64,000 nucleotides of DNA from assembly GCA_001777665.1 (NCBI GenBank), contig MFEQ01000006.1, forward strand, positions 262,956 to 326,955, written 5' to 3'. Source of the DNA: Candidatus Doudnabacteria bacterium RIFCSPHIGHO2_02_FULL_42_25. Lineage in GTDB: Bacteria > Patescibacteria > Doudnabacteria > UBA920 > O2-02-FULL-48-8. The position numbers and the translations under genes are program-made. Under the pieces are notes generated by a model. It was not told the DNA's origin, searched no databases, and was given only the letters and a program-made list of their open reading frames with translations. Positions 55,824 through 64,000 of this stretch are shown here, piece by piece (within the stretch, counting starts at the first letter, position 1; every line of letters starts with the position of its first letter).

Positions 55824-58709
55824 TTAGACTCGAACCGGTTTCAGGGCTTTGGCCAAGTATTGGCCGGTGTAACTTTTTTTGACTTTCGCGACGTCTTCTG
55901 GGGTGCCAACTGCCACGACCTGTCCGCCCTTATTCCCACCTTCAGGACCGAGATCAATAACCCAGTCCGCCGATTTGATGACATCGAGGTTGTGTTCAAT
56001 GACTAGAACTGTGTTCCCTTTCTCGACTAAACGATTGAGTACGCCGAGTAAGCGCTTGACGTCATCAAAGTGCAACCCAGTCGTTGGTTCATCTAAAATG
56101 TATAGTGTGCGGCCAGTGGAAGCTCTGGATAATTCAGAAGAGAGTTTGATACGTTGCGCTTCTCCGCCAGAGAGTGTGGTAGCTTGCTGACCCAAATGCA
56201 TGTAACCGAGACCGACTAAAGATAGCGTTTCTAATTTACGAGCAATTAATGGCACGTTGCGGAAAAAAACATGTGCTTCATCCACTGTCATTTCCAGGAC
56301 ATCAGAAATATTTTTACCTTTGTAGTGGATGTCGAGAGCTTCTTTATTATAGCGTTTACCTTTACACTCTTCACAAGCGACATAGACATCTGGCAAGAAA
56401 TGCATTTCGATTTTGATTACCCCATCGCCGCCACAGACTTCACAACGGCCACCTTTAACATTGAAACTAAATCGGCCGGCTTTGTAACCACGCATGCGAG
56501 CTTCCGGTACAGATGCAAACAGATCGCGAATATAGGTGAAGACGCCGGTATAAGTCGCTGGGTTGGAGCGTGGTGTCCGGCCAATCGGTGACTGGTCAAT
56601 ATTAATAACTTTGTCGATGTTGTCGATGCCGAGGATTTTTTTATGTTCACCTGGTGATTCTTTGGCATTGTAGAAATAAGCAGAAAGGGATTTGGCTAAA
56701 ATCTCATTGAGCAATGTTGATTTGCCACTGCCCGAAACTCCAGTCAGACAAACAAATTTACCCAAAGGGATTTCGACATCAATGTTTTTAAGGTTGTGTT
56801 CAGTCGCACCTACAACTTTGATAGTTTTACCATTCCCTTTCTTGCGTGCCATAGGTACCGAGACTGATTCAGCACCAGACATGTACTTGCCAGTGAGAGA
56901 ATTTTTATCTTTGGCTACTGTATTAGGTGTGCCTTCAGCAACTAACTGCCCGCCGTGTTTGCCAGCACCAGGCCCGATATCTACGACCCAGTCCGAGGCC
57001 CAGATGGTTTCTTCGTCGTGTTCAACCACGATGACAGTGTTTCCGAGATCGCGCAAATTTTTCAAAGTTCGAAGTAATCGATCGTTATCGCGTTGGTGAA
57101 GCCCGATCGATGGTTCGTCTAAGATATAGAGCACGCCGGTCAATCCTGAACCGATTTGGGTGGCCAGACGAATGCGCTGGGCTTCTCCGCCAGAGAGTGT
57201 ATCCGCAGATCGATCGAGAGTCAGATAATTCAAACCGACATCTTGTAAAAATTTCAAACGAGAAACAATTTCTTTGAAGATCTGATGGGCGATTTTCATG
57301 TCTTTCTCGGACATTTTCTTCGGCAGGGATTCTGTAAACTCAATCGCTTCGTCAATTGAGAAGTTGGAAACATCGACAATCGATTTCGCATCGATAGTGA
57401 CTGCCAAAAATTCTGGTTTCAATCTCTTCCCTTTACAGGTCGGACATTTCTGCACCCGCATATACTGTTCAATCTCACCACGCATATAGTCTGATTCGGT
57501 TTCTTTGTATTTGCGCATTAAATTATGGACCACACCCTCAAACGGACCGAAGTGGCCATAACCAGATTCATCCTGAAATGAAATTTTCGTGTCTCCAGTA
57601 CCGTACAAAACTGCATCCAGTGCTTTCTTCGGTAAATCTCGAACTGGAACGTGGATAGAAAACCCGTAAACTTTCGAAACTGCTTCGAGAACTCGGGAAT
57701 ACCAAGACATTCTGGAGGTAGTTTTGCTCCATGGTCGGATCGCACCTTCGGCGAGAGTCAATCTTTTATTTGGGATGACTAATTCAGCCTCGATTTCCAG
57801 TCTAGTGCCAAGTCCGGTACAATCCGGACATGCGCCGTGTGGAGAGTTAAAAGAGAAGTTCCTTGGGTTCAATTCAGGTAGATTAGTATGGCCCTCCGGA
57901 CAGGCAAAATTAGATGAGAGCAGTATCTCTCCCGCCTGCCACGCCTCTATCTCTTGCTTTGACCGAGGCATGGCGGGCAGGTCTTTCTCATCTTTGGCAA
58001 TTATCACGGAATCGTTCCCCAAATCCAGTGCTGTTTCGAGAGAATCAGCAATTCTGGCTCGATCTCCTGAATCCAAAGATATCCGATCCACCACAATATC
58101 TATAGTGTGTTTTTTCTTTTTGTCGACATTGAGCTGCAACGCCTCGGACAAATCCATAATCGTGCCGTCAAATCGGATTCGCTGGTAGCCGGATTTTTTG
58201 GCTTCTTCCAGTAAATGTTTGTGCTCGCCTTTTTGGTCACGAACCAGTGGCGCCATGATCACGATCTTGGTGGATTCTGGCCAACTGACGATCTGGTCTA
58301 CCATTTGAGTGACACTTTGTCCGGTAATTTTTTTACCACAAACCGGACAGTGCGGAGTGCCGACACGAGCGTAGAGTAATCTCAAATAATCATAAATTTC
58401 GGTAACAGTTCCGACAGTCGAGCGCGGATTGTGTGATGCAGATTTCTGGTCGATAGAAATCGCTGGTGAGAGTCCTTCTATCTTGTCGACATCAGGTTTA
58501 TCCATAAGTCCTAAAAATTGTCTGGCGTAAGCCGAGAGGGATTCAACATAGCGTCGCTGACCTTCCGCGTATATGGTATCGAATGCCAAAGAGGATTTGC
58601 CGCTACCTGAAAGACCCGTGATGACCACGAGTTTGTTTCTGGGGATATCGACATTGATGTTTTTTAAGTTATGGACCCGAGCTCCCCTTATTACTATCTT
58701 ATCTGACAT
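55824..58709 (-). CDS. uvrA: Excinuclease ABC subunit A
   Basis: Damage-recognition ATPase of nucleotide excision repair. Two ABC modules: VVITGLSGSGKSSLAFDTIY with LSGGEAQRIRLATQIGSGLT, and VCLTGVSGSGKSTLLNEILA with LSGGEAQRIKLSSELSRAST; zinc fingers CPVCGKKITG, CPEGHTNLPE, CPTCKGKRLK and CEVCGGDGVIK. I start at 58709 (MSDKIVIRGAR, GGGAG 8 nt upstream). Residues about 243-260 (DLPAMPRSKQEIEAWQAGE) are a 51-bp palindromic insert shared with topA and uvrC. Confidence 0.97.
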   Translation of the reverse strand: MSDKIVIRGARVHNLKNINVDIPRNKLVVITGLSGSGKSSLAFDTIYAEGQRRYVESLSAYARQFLGLMDKPDVDKIEGLSPAISIDQKSASHNPRSTVGTVTEIYDYLRLLYARVGTPHCPVCGKKITGQSVTQMVDQIVSWPESTKIVIMAPLVRDQKGEHKHLLEEAKKSGYQRIRFDGTIMDLSEALQLNVDKKKKHTIDIVVDRISLDSGDRARIADSLETALDLGNDSVIIAKDEKDLPAMPRSKQEIEAWQAGEILLSSNFACPEGHTNLPELNPRNFSFNSPHGACPDCTGLGTRLEIEAELVIPNKRLTLAEGAIRPWSKTTSRMSWYSRVLEAVSKVYGFSIHVPVRDLPKKALDAVLYGTGDTKISFQDESGYGHFGPFEGVVHNLMRKYKETESDYMRGEIEQYMRVQKCPTCKGKRLKPEFLAVTIDAKSIVDVSNFSIDEAIEFTESLPKKMSEKDMKIAHQIFKEIVSRLKFLQDVGLNYLTLDRSADTLSGGEAQRIRLATQIGSGLTGVLYILDEPSIGLHQRDNDRLLRTLKNLRDLGNTVIVVEHDEETIWASDWVVDIGPGAGKHGGQLVAEGTPNTVAKDKNSLTGKYMSGAESVSVPMARKKGNGKTIKVVGATEHNLKNIDVEIPLGKFVCLTGVSGSGKSTLLNEILAKSLSAYFYNAKESPGEHKKILGIDNIDKVINIDQSPIGRTPRSNPATYTGVFTYIRDLFASVPEARMRGYKAGRFSFNVKGGRCEVCGGDGVIKIEMHFLPDVYVACEECKGKRYNKEALDIHYKGKNISDVLEMTVDEAHVFFRNVPLIARKLETLSLVGLGYMHLGQQATTLSGGEAQRIKLSSELSRASTGRTLYILDEPTTGLHFDDVKRLLGVLNRLVEKGNTVLVIEHNLDVIKSADWVIDLGPEGGNKGGQVVAVGTPEDVAKVKKSYTGQYLAKALKPVRV
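57931..57981. repeat. 51-bp in-frame palindromic element in uvrA
   Basis: CCCGCCTGCCACGCC, 21-bp loop, GGCATGGCGGGCAGG (plus-strand orientation). On the coding strand it reads in the same frame and direction as the topA and uvrC copies, giving LPAMPR...AWQAG. Confidence 0.9.
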
Positions 58710-58722
58710 TGCGTATTCTCCC

Positions 58723-58744
58723 ATCCCGGACTACGATCCGGGAT
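58723..58744. repeat. Short intergenic palindrome upstream of uvrA
   Basis: ATCCCGGACTACGATCCGGG followed by AT. Same type as at 29136-29154. Confidence 0.55.
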
Positions 58745-58863
58745 CCACTTCTATAAATTAATACAGACTGGTTTCTTATAGTCACTCTGAACTTCTAAAA
58801 ACGCTGACGACGATACAACCCTCTATTTTTGGGGGCCTTAAATTAGCCAAAATAGCCTAACAT

Positions 58864-58895
58864 AAAAAAACCGCCCTGGCAAGAGCCTAGAGGGC
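58864..58895 (-). terminator. Terminator of the 58.9-kb gene
   Basis: GCCCTCTAGGC / GCCAGGGC hairpin followed by GGTTTTTTT on the minus strand. The stop codon of the gene lies inside the stem. Confidence 0.8.
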
Positions 58896-59249
58896 AGAAG
58901 ATGTTTTTTGCTTTGCGACCGTCTTGAGCAGTTGCCGGCGCATATACCAGGATCCAGCCATAATCGCGACCGTCAGCCGATAAAACAGATCGTCGTGAGT
59001 TAACACGACAGCTGCTGCATACCAGTAATGGTTCACGCGTAGGATCGCTGCTACAACCTCCAGTAGTCTCTCAAAGACGGTAACTACACCGAACATGAAA
59101 AAAAGTGTCCTGGCCAGATTAGTTTTCGCCTTTCGCACTGCCCAAAACGGGAGCACGATTAACGCGACGTCATTCACTAAAAACTGCATCATTCCGTCGA
59201 GTGCTGGATCACTCATGGATCGAGATTGCGCAATTACCACTAACAGCAT
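58887..59249 (-). CDS. Small integral membrane protein
   Basis: 120 residues with about three helices: DGMMQFLVNDVALIVLPFWA, ARTLFFMFGVVTVFERLLEV and HDDLFYRLTVAIMAGSWYM. GAGGAGGGGAC Shine-Dalgarno just before the ATG and a private terminator. G+C-rich cassette style; it follows the next membrane gene by 9 bp. Family unknown. Confidence 0.65.
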   Translation of the reverse strand: MLLVVIAQSRSMSDPALDGMMQFLVNDVALIVLPFWAVRKAKTNLARTLFFMFGVVTVFERLLEVVAAILRVNHYWYAAAVVLTHDDLFYRLTVAIMAGSWYMRRQLLKTVAKQKTSSAL

Positions 59250-59258
59250 GTCCCCTCC

Positions 59259-59681
59259 TCAGGTGTGTTGTCTATCTGCCGGATAAACCGGAGGTATCGG
59301 CAAGCCGGACAAAGAACGAGCGATCAGCATGACCAGACAAATCAGATCCAACCAGTAACCGGCGTAAGGCCACATCCCGGTGAAATCCTCCGGGAAAAAT
59401 CTGCTGGCCTGATAGGGCACCACTGGAAAAATCAGAAGCACTAAAGCACCTAATGCTGCCCAGCTCGCACGATAGGCGCCGCGACGATCCCTGTATCTGG
59501 TTCGTTCCATCCAATCGTGAGTTGCGGCGAGCAAGATGGCCGTCAAAGCGCCAGCCATCAAGGATACTGGAACAAAAATGAACCAGCGATGACTGACACC
59601 GGCAATTGCCGCGTACCCATGTCCGAGCAAGAGCGAGCCTGTTACAAAAATCACGGCGAGGTAAAGTATTCCAATTTCCAT
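59259..59681 (-). CDS. Small integral membrane protein
   Basis: 140 residues with about four helices: IGILYLAVIFVTGSLLLGHG, WFIFVPVSLMAGALTAILLA, ASWAALGALVLLIFPVVPYQ and YAGYWLDLICLVMLIARSL. AAGGAGG lies 8 nt before the ATG. Probably cotranscribed with the gene at 58887. Family unknown. Confidence 0.65.
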   Translation of the reverse strand: MEIGILYLAVIFVTGSLLLGHGYAAIAGVSHRWFIFVPVSLMAGALTAILLAATHDWMERTRYRDRRGAYRASWAALGALVLLIFPVVPYQASRFFPEDFTGMWPYAGYWLDLICLVMLIARSLSGLPIPPVYPADRQHT

Positions 59682-59801
59682 CTTTTCCTCCTTCGGAAGA
59701 CATTCGAAAGTGAATTCAGTATAGTACTTTCACTAAATGTTTAAAAGATATAAAAAAAACCGCCGGCGCAAGGGTTACTTGTCAGACGGGGTGCAGGGTC
59801 T

Positions 59802-60119
59802 TTACTCGAGTGGCTCCAGTTGAGACCATGACTCAAATAGCTTTTGTTGCTTCCAGGTCAGATCGATGACTTCAGCGGCGCGGAACTGCCTGAACATTCC
59901 TGGATTAAAACTTCTTCGCCGGGGCTCTGGACCGAAGCTACGCAAGGCTCTCCGCCTACTACTCCTTTCCGGAGAAGGAAGTTCTTGCCACAGTCGGCCG
60001 AGGCCTTCTCGAGTATTCCTGGCAGCATCAAATTCAGCAAACGCAATATTTGCTTGAATCAGAACCCGCCCAAGGGGATCTCGACCACCCAGAATCAGAC
60101 GCATTTTCCTGTCAGCCAT
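59802..60119 (-). CDS. Small basic protein
   Basis: 105 residues: MADRKMRLILGGRDPLGRVL, IQANIAFAEFDAARNTREGL, then RSSRRRALRSFGPEPRRRSF. A full AAAGGAGGT Shine-Dalgarno precedes the ATG. It is divergent from uvrC, with 45 bp between. Cassette-style codons. No family recognised; the arginine-rich stretch may bind nucleic acid (inference). Confidence 0.6.
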   Translation of the reverse strand: MADRKMRLILGGRDPLGRVLIQANIAFAEFDAARNTREGLGRLWQELPSPERSSRRRALRSFGPEPRRRSFNPGMFRQFRAAEVIDLTWKQQKLFESWSQLEPLE

Positions 60120-60129
60120 GAGACCTCCT

Positions 60130-60158
60130 TTGGCTGTATTCTTATATCAAAGTATAAT
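60130..60158 (+). promoter_or_regulatory. Leaderless promoter of uvrC
   Basis: TTGGCT (60130-60135), 17-bp spacer, TATAAT (60153-60158), then six nucleotides to the ATG at 60165. No Shine-Dalgarno; transcription should begin at or beside the start codon. Confidence 0.6.
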
Positions 60159-60164
60159 ACTTTC

Positions 60165-61985
60165 ATGTCGAAACAGCTAGAACAAAAGATTAAAGACCTC
60201 CCCCAGAAACCCGGTGTCTATGTATTCAAAGATGCCAAAGGGTTGGTTTTGTACGTCGGGAAAGCGATCAAACTCAAAAACCGAGTTAGTTCTTATTTCA
60301 AACGGGACGGTGATGATGGTCGCGGACCTCGGATCCAACAAATGATTTCTCTAATTCGTGACCTCAACTACACGGTCACAGATAATGAAACTGAAAGTTT
60401 GATCCTGGAGAAAAATTTCATTTCACAACTCAAACCCAAATACAACGTTGATCTCCGTGATGACAAAAATTATTTATTTATTAAAATAAATATCAAAGAT
60501 GAAATCCCGACGATTGGCTATGAACGAAAACTGATGGATCGAAGTAGCCGTTATTTCGGTCCTTATACTTCAGGACTTGCCATCAAAGACACACTTCGGA
60601 TGCTCCGAAATATTTTTCCTTACTGTTCCAACAAAAAAATCGGTAATAAACCTTGCTTCTTTTATCACATCGGTAAATGTCCGGGTGTTTGCTTTGGCAA
60701 AATAAGTACCCAAGAATACCGCGACAATTACATCAAAAAAATTATCCAATTTCTGGAAGGCCGCCAATCTCAAGTTCTGAAAGATTTACAAAAACAGATG
60801 CGATCTTTTGCGTCCCATAAACAATTTGAAAAAGCAGCGAAGGTTCGCAACCAAATTTTTGCCCTGAACCGAGTGCTCGAACGACAAAAATTGGTTTACC
60901 CGAAAAAACTCGACCAAGATGTGTTCTCTGTTTATACAGACCTGCCCGCCATGCCTCGGGTAAAGCAATCCGACAAGGCGTGGCAGGCGGGTGGTGTCGC
61001 ATCCATCAATTTATTCATGATCCGAGAAGGAAAACTCATCCAAAAAGAAAACTTCATCATGGAAAATACGAAACAAGTCCCGGTTGATGAAATTTTGCAA
61101 AGTTTTCTCGAAAGATATTATCTAGAGGCTTCAAGCATACCCAAAGAAGTATTACTTCCAGCCCAAATTATCCCTGATGAACTATATCCGGTATTTATCG
61201 GTCGTCGATTTCCCAAATTTACAGTACCAGTCCAGGGTCAAAGACTACAGCTTCTGAAATTAGGCCAAGAAAATGCCAAACAATATCTGGAAAGCACCAC
61301 AGATAAACATTTGTTAGAAGAAGCTCGATTGCTCGCCTCGCTCAAAGAATTGCAACGAGTTTTGGATCTACCGAATTTGCCAGGTCGCATCGAAGCGTAC
61401 GACATTTCGAATATCCAAGGCACCAACCCTGTCGGCTCGATGGTTGTGTTTGACTTCGCCCGACCGAAAAAATCTGATTATCGTAAATTTAAAATTAATA
61501 AAAAACAAACTCCTGATGACTTCGCTATGATGCGCGAAATGCTCGAACGACGATTTCGCAACGATTGGCCTCTTCCCGATCTGATCCTGATCGATGGCGG
61601 GAAGGGTCAATTGAATGCAGCCCTTTCAGTGCTTCAGGTTTCAGGTTCCAGGTTTCAGGTCATTGGCCTCGCCAAACGCTTAGAAGAAATTTTTACTCCC
61701 CTTAATACTTCCCCCTTGATACTTCCTACTAACTCCCAAGCACTTTATCTCTTACAACGCATCCGCGATGAAGCTCATCGCTTCGGCGTGAAATACCATA
61801 GACATTTGCGATCGAAGGGATCTCTCTCTTCTGTGCTCGATCAAATCTCCGGCATCGGTCCGGCCAAGAAAAAAACATTGCTCCAAAAATTTGGCTCTGC
61901 TGCCAAAGTTCGTTCTGCTAGTCTTACAGAACTTGCCGCGATCGTTGGGTCTAAAACCGCCGAGAAGATCAAGGCATCTCTTTGA
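60165..61985 (+). CDS. uvrC: Excinuclease ABC subunit C
   Basis: Dual-incision nuclease of excision repair. GIY-YIG domain PGVYVFKDAKGLVLYVGKAI, UvrB-binding motif (FEKAAKVRNQIFALNRVLE), RNase H-like domain RIEAYDISNIQGTNPVGSMV, DLILIDGGKGQLNAAL, and C-terminal helix-hairpin-helix ISGIGPAKKKTLLQKFGSA. I use the ATG at 60165, the family start; an upstream in-frame ATG would read through the divergent gene. Residues about 259-276 (DLPAMPRVKQSDKAWQAGG) are the 51-bp palindromic insert. A second odd stretch, LQVSGSRFQVIGLAKRL, is encoded by TTTCAGG tandem repeats. Confidence 0.96.
   Translation: MSKQLEQKIKDLPQKPGVYVFKDAKGLVLYVGKAIKLKNRVSSYFKRDGDDGRGPRIQQMISLIRDLNYTVTDNETESLILEKNFISQLKPKYNVDLRDDKNYLFIKINIKDEIPTIGYERKLMDRSSRYFGPYTSGLAIKDTLRMLRNIFPYCSNKKIGNKPCFFYHIGKCPGVCFGKISTQEYRDNYIKKIIQFLEGRQSQVLKDLQKQMRSFASHKQFEKAAKVRNQIFALNRVLERQKLVYPKKLDQDVFSVYTDLPAMPRVKQSDKAWQAGGVASINLFMIREGKLIQKENFIMENTKQVPVDEILQSFLERYYLEASSIPKEVLLPAQIIPDELYPVFIGRRFPKFTVPVQGQRLQLLKLGQENAKQYLESTTDKHLLEEARLLASLKELQRVLDLPNLPGRIEAYDISNIQGTNPVGSMVVFDFARPKKSDYRKFKINKKQTPDDFAMMREMLERRFRNDWPLPDLILIDGGKGQLNAALSVLQVSGSRFQVIGLAKRLEEIFTPLNTSPLILPTNSQALYLLQRIRDEAHRFGVKYHRHLRSKGSLSSVLDQISGIGPAKKKTLLQKFGSAAKVRSASLTELAAIVGSKTAEKIKASL
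60941..60991. repeat. 51-bp in-frame palindromic element in uvrC
   Basis: CCTGCCCGCCATGCC, TCGGGTAAAGCAATCCGACA plus A, GGCGTGGCAGGCGGG. Arms identical to those in topA; it starts on the third base of a codon as there. Confidence 0.9.
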
Positions 61986-62046
61986 TTGTTATCTGTTATC
62001 TGGTAACTGTTGACTGATTTCTCCTTTTCTGGCAAAATAGCTAAGT

Positions 62047-62073
62047 CCCGCCTGCGCTAAAGCTTCGGCGGGC
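62047..62073. repeat. Short palindrome between uvrC and secG
   Basis: CCCGCCTGCGCTAAAGCTTC followed by GGCGGGC; a reduced relative of the CCCGCC-type elements. Confidence 0.5.
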
Positions 62074-62085
62074 AAGCATAAATAT

Positions 62086-62313
62086 ATGCAGATTACACAA
62101 AATACTTTAATTTTTGCCCTGATAGTCATCGATGTTTTGATTATCATTACCATCCTTATGCAACAGCGCGAGGGCGGACTTTCCACTGTATTTGGCGGCG
62201 AAGGACAAGTTTATCGTTCCAAACGAGGTTTAGCTCGTGGACTACATTACTTTACTATTTTACTCGCTGTCATATTCGTCGGCCTCTCGGTCGCCGTGCT
62301 CTTCGTCAAATAA
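62086..62313 (+). CDS. secG: Preprotein translocase subunit SecG
   Basis: 75-residue SecYEG subunit with two membrane helices: LIFALIVIDVLIIITILMQQ and FTILLAVIFVGLSVAVLFV. Between them is the conserved REGGLSTVFGGEG motif. It is followed 3 bp later by the solute-binding protein gene. Confidence 0.93.
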   Translation: MQITQNTLIFALIVIDVLIIITILMQQREGGLSTVFGGEGQVYRSKRGLARGLHYFTILLAVIFVGLSVAVLFVK

Positions 62314-62316
62314 CGA

Positions 62317-64000
62317 ATGAGTAATATCTGGTTACAAATCAAAAACTTTTTTCGCAATTTTTGGTTGGGAATACGAACATTGCGAACCCTGCGCCGAGGG
62401 CAGATTCCTCATATCCTCGAAAACTTTTCGAAAAAAGAATTCTATACATTTATCGCCACCTTATTCTTCCTTGTGATCAGCGGTGGTTTTTTACTTGTCC
62501 AAGCATTTGCCGAAAAGGGTCCAGGCCCTCACTATGGTGGCGAAATCGTGGAAGGGCTGGTGGGTCAACCTCAATTTATAAACCCACTTCTATCGCTAAC
62601 CAGCAGCGTCGACACCGATGTCAGTCGAGTGGTCTATGCTCAGTTACTCAAATTTGATCAAGAACAAAATTTGACCACGGATTTAGCAGAAAGCATACCG
62701 ACCGTAAGTGAAGACCAAAAAACTTATACTCTGAAACTAAAACCGAATCTTAAATGGTCAGATGGTAAGCCTCTCAATGCTGACGACGTCTTGTTTACCA
62801 TCCAACGAATTCAAAATATCGAGTATGAATCCCCGCTTCGCCCGAACTGGTCTCGGGTCAAAGCCGAAAAAATTGATGATTTGAGTATTCAACTTACATT
62901 GCGCGAAGTTTCAGCAAGCTTCATGAACAATTTTACACTAGGCATCATCCCGAAACACATCTGGGAAGAGCTCTCCCCTCGGAATTTCCGACTTTCTGAC
63001 TCCAACCTCAAACCAATTGGCTCAGGACCATACACTGTGCGCGAAATTCGTAAAACTTCTGATGGTGACATCAAATCTATCACTTTGCGTGCCAACCAAA
63101 ACTATCACGAAGGCTCTCCATATATCACGACTCTGACCTTCAGGTTTTACGATGACTACGATAGTTTGCTTGCAGCATACCAAGGCAAAGAAATCCAGAG
63201 CATAGGGTTTTTGCCATTTGATAAAAAAGCATTTCTATCCCAATCCGATCGTGTAAATCAATACCGAGTCAACCTGCCCCAGTACCAAGCCGTATTTTTT
63301 AATCTCCCGAAGAATTCCATCCTCGCCGAAAAAGCTGTCCGTCAAGCGCTATGGCTCGCCACAGACCGCAACCAAATCATCACAGAAGTATTCAATGACA
63401 ATGCCGCTCCCGCATTCGGTCCCATCTTACCGGGGAGTATGGGATACAACGAAAAAATTGAAGAAAGTGTCCACTACAATCTCGATGAAGCAGTGATATT
63501 GTTAGAAAAGGCTGGATGGGTACTTCCACCTAACTCAACTGTGCGTGCCAAAAAAGATAAATTGTTAGAATTTAATTTAGCGCTCTCAGGAAATTTGGTT
63601 TTAAATGTCAAAACCGCGCAGCTACTCCAAAGCCAGTGGGAAAAAATCGGGGTTAAAATAAATTTAATTCCAGTCGGACCTGATGAACTCGAAACTGATT
63701 TCATCAGACCCCGCGCATTTGATGCATTACTTTTTTCTGAAAATGTCGGGGCTGATCCAGACCCATTTCCATTCTGGCATGGGACCCAACGCAACGACCC
63801 TGGTCTCAATCTTTCTGGGTTTGTAAACACAGAAGCTGATAAATTACTCACAGATGCCAGACAAACCATCGACGAAGCAACTCGGGTCAAAAATTATTTA
63901 CGGTTCCAGGAAATTATCAATGATGAACTGCCTGCGATCTTTCTAGCCCGTTCTCTCTATATCTACAATGTCCCGAAAAAAATCCAGGGCATTAACCTCG
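62317..64000 (+). CDS. Family 5 solute-binding protein (oligopeptide type), partial
   Basis: At least 561 residues, cut by the right edge. Starts MSNIWLQIKNFFRNFWLGIR, with a membrane helix near residues 50-66 (FIATLFFLVISGGFLLVQAF) instead of a lipoprotein signal. SBP_bac_5 features: EIVEGLVGQPQFINPLLSLT, YTLKLKPNLKWSDGKPLNAD, LKPIGSGPYTVREI, ILAEKAVRQALWLATDRNQI and FDALLFSENVGADPDP. It binds peptides or related solutes outside the membrane for an ABC importer; the permease is presumably beyond the window. Confidence 0.9.
   Translation, partial: MSNIWLQIKNFFRNFWLGIRTLRTLRRGQIPHILENFSKKEFYTFIATLFFLVISGGFLLVQAFAEKGPGPHYGGEIVEGLVGQPQFINPLLSLTSSVDTDVSRVVYAQLLKFDQEQNLTTDLAESIPTVSEDQKTYTLKLKPNLKWSDGKPLNADDVLFTIQRIQNIEYESPLRPNWSRVKAEKIDDLSIQLTLREVSASFMNNFTLGIIPKHIWEELSPRNFRLSDSNLKPIGSGPYTVREIRKTSDGDIKSITLRANQNYHEGSPYITTLTFRFYDDYDSLLAAYQGKEIQSIGFLPFDKKAFLSQSDRVNQYRVNLPQYQAVFFNLPKNSILAEKAVRQALWLATDRNQIITEVFNDNAAPAFGPILPGSMGYNEKIEESVHYNLDEAVILLEKAGWVLPPNSTVRAKKDKLLEFNLALSGNLVLNVKTAQLLQSQWEKIGVKINLIPVGPDELETDFIRPRAFDALLFSENVGADPDPFPFWHGTQRNDPGLNLSGFVNTEADKLLTDARQTIDEATRVKNYLRFQEIINDELPAIFLARSLYIYNVPKKIQGINL

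Noticed and set aside
59844..60164. Extended N-terminus for uvrC from an upstream ATG
   Set aside because: It would translate the reverse strand of the 59802-60119 gene, which has its own strong Shine-Dalgarno. The family start and a leaderless promoter are at 60165.

Overview
The window looks like a genome segment from a Candidate Phyla Radiation (Patescibacteria), most likely Parcubacteria-like, bacterium. Supporting signs are a short HrcA, DUF5671 and DUF3467 proteins, repeated small pseudopilin-like proteins, a SipW/TasA-like surface operon, a sortase with an LPxTG protein, and many leaderless-looking promoters. The phylum is inferred from gene content only; no rRNA is present to confirm it. 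There is no CRISPR array and no prophage.

Layout: 0-1.6 kb holds a class II ribonucleotide reductase (partial) and nrdR behind a promoter with an NrdR box. 1.6-4.4 kb holds a divergent pair, a membrane protein with a pseudopilin-like end and an ATP-grasp enzyme. 4.4-12 kb is an accessory block of single-gene units (purC, purB, a PaaX/Cas2-like regulator gene between two palindromes, pyrC, a radical-SAM-like gene, upp, one unknown), most with their own Shine-Dalgarno and hairpin terminator. 12-17.4 kb holds ftsZ, ftsA, a YqeY-like gene, rpsU, a degenerate hisS and lepB. 17.4-18.1 kb holds a tRNA gene nested inside another tRNA gene, a GIY-YIG gene and a tRNA 5' remnant. 18-31 kb holds an LCP protein, der, pth, dprA, capA-like, topA, slipin, dus, ndh and an rluB-like gene. 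31-36 kb holds tRNA-Lys, a toxin-antitoxin pair and small membrane or pilin-like genes. 36-42 kb is the heat-shock cluster hrcA, grpE, dnaK, dnaJ behind two CIRCE elements. 42-54 kb is the cell-surface region: sortase, LPxTG protein, prepilin, cupredoxin and a six-gene TasA-like operon. 55-64 kb holds uvrA, three small cassettes, uvrC, secG and a family 5 solute-binding protein.

The dominant theme is palindromic repeats, in at least seven families, found between genes and also inside them. One 51-bp element sits in the same reading frame in uvrA, uvrC and topA. The same 15-bp arms enclose a complete tRNA-Val gene inserted in the D-loop of a second tRNA-Val-like gene. A related element interrupts the D-loop of a truncated tRNA that abuts a GIY-YIG endonuclease gene. 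A TACGAA-type palindrome is split exactly around a frameshifted GxxExxY (PD-(D/E)XK nuclease-like) gene, and two further palindromes flank the Cas2-like PaaX gene. Palindromes repeatedly associated with small nuclease-fold genes are the best candidate here for an undescribed mobile or regulatory system.

Two expression styles coexist. Several native-looking genes have a -10 hexamer 6-8 nt before the start codon, predicting leaderless mRNAs. A dispersed set of GC-richer single-gene cassettes (4.4-12, 21.6-22.1, 42.2 and 58.9-60.1 kb) carries strong Shine-Dalgarno sequences and usually a private terminator.
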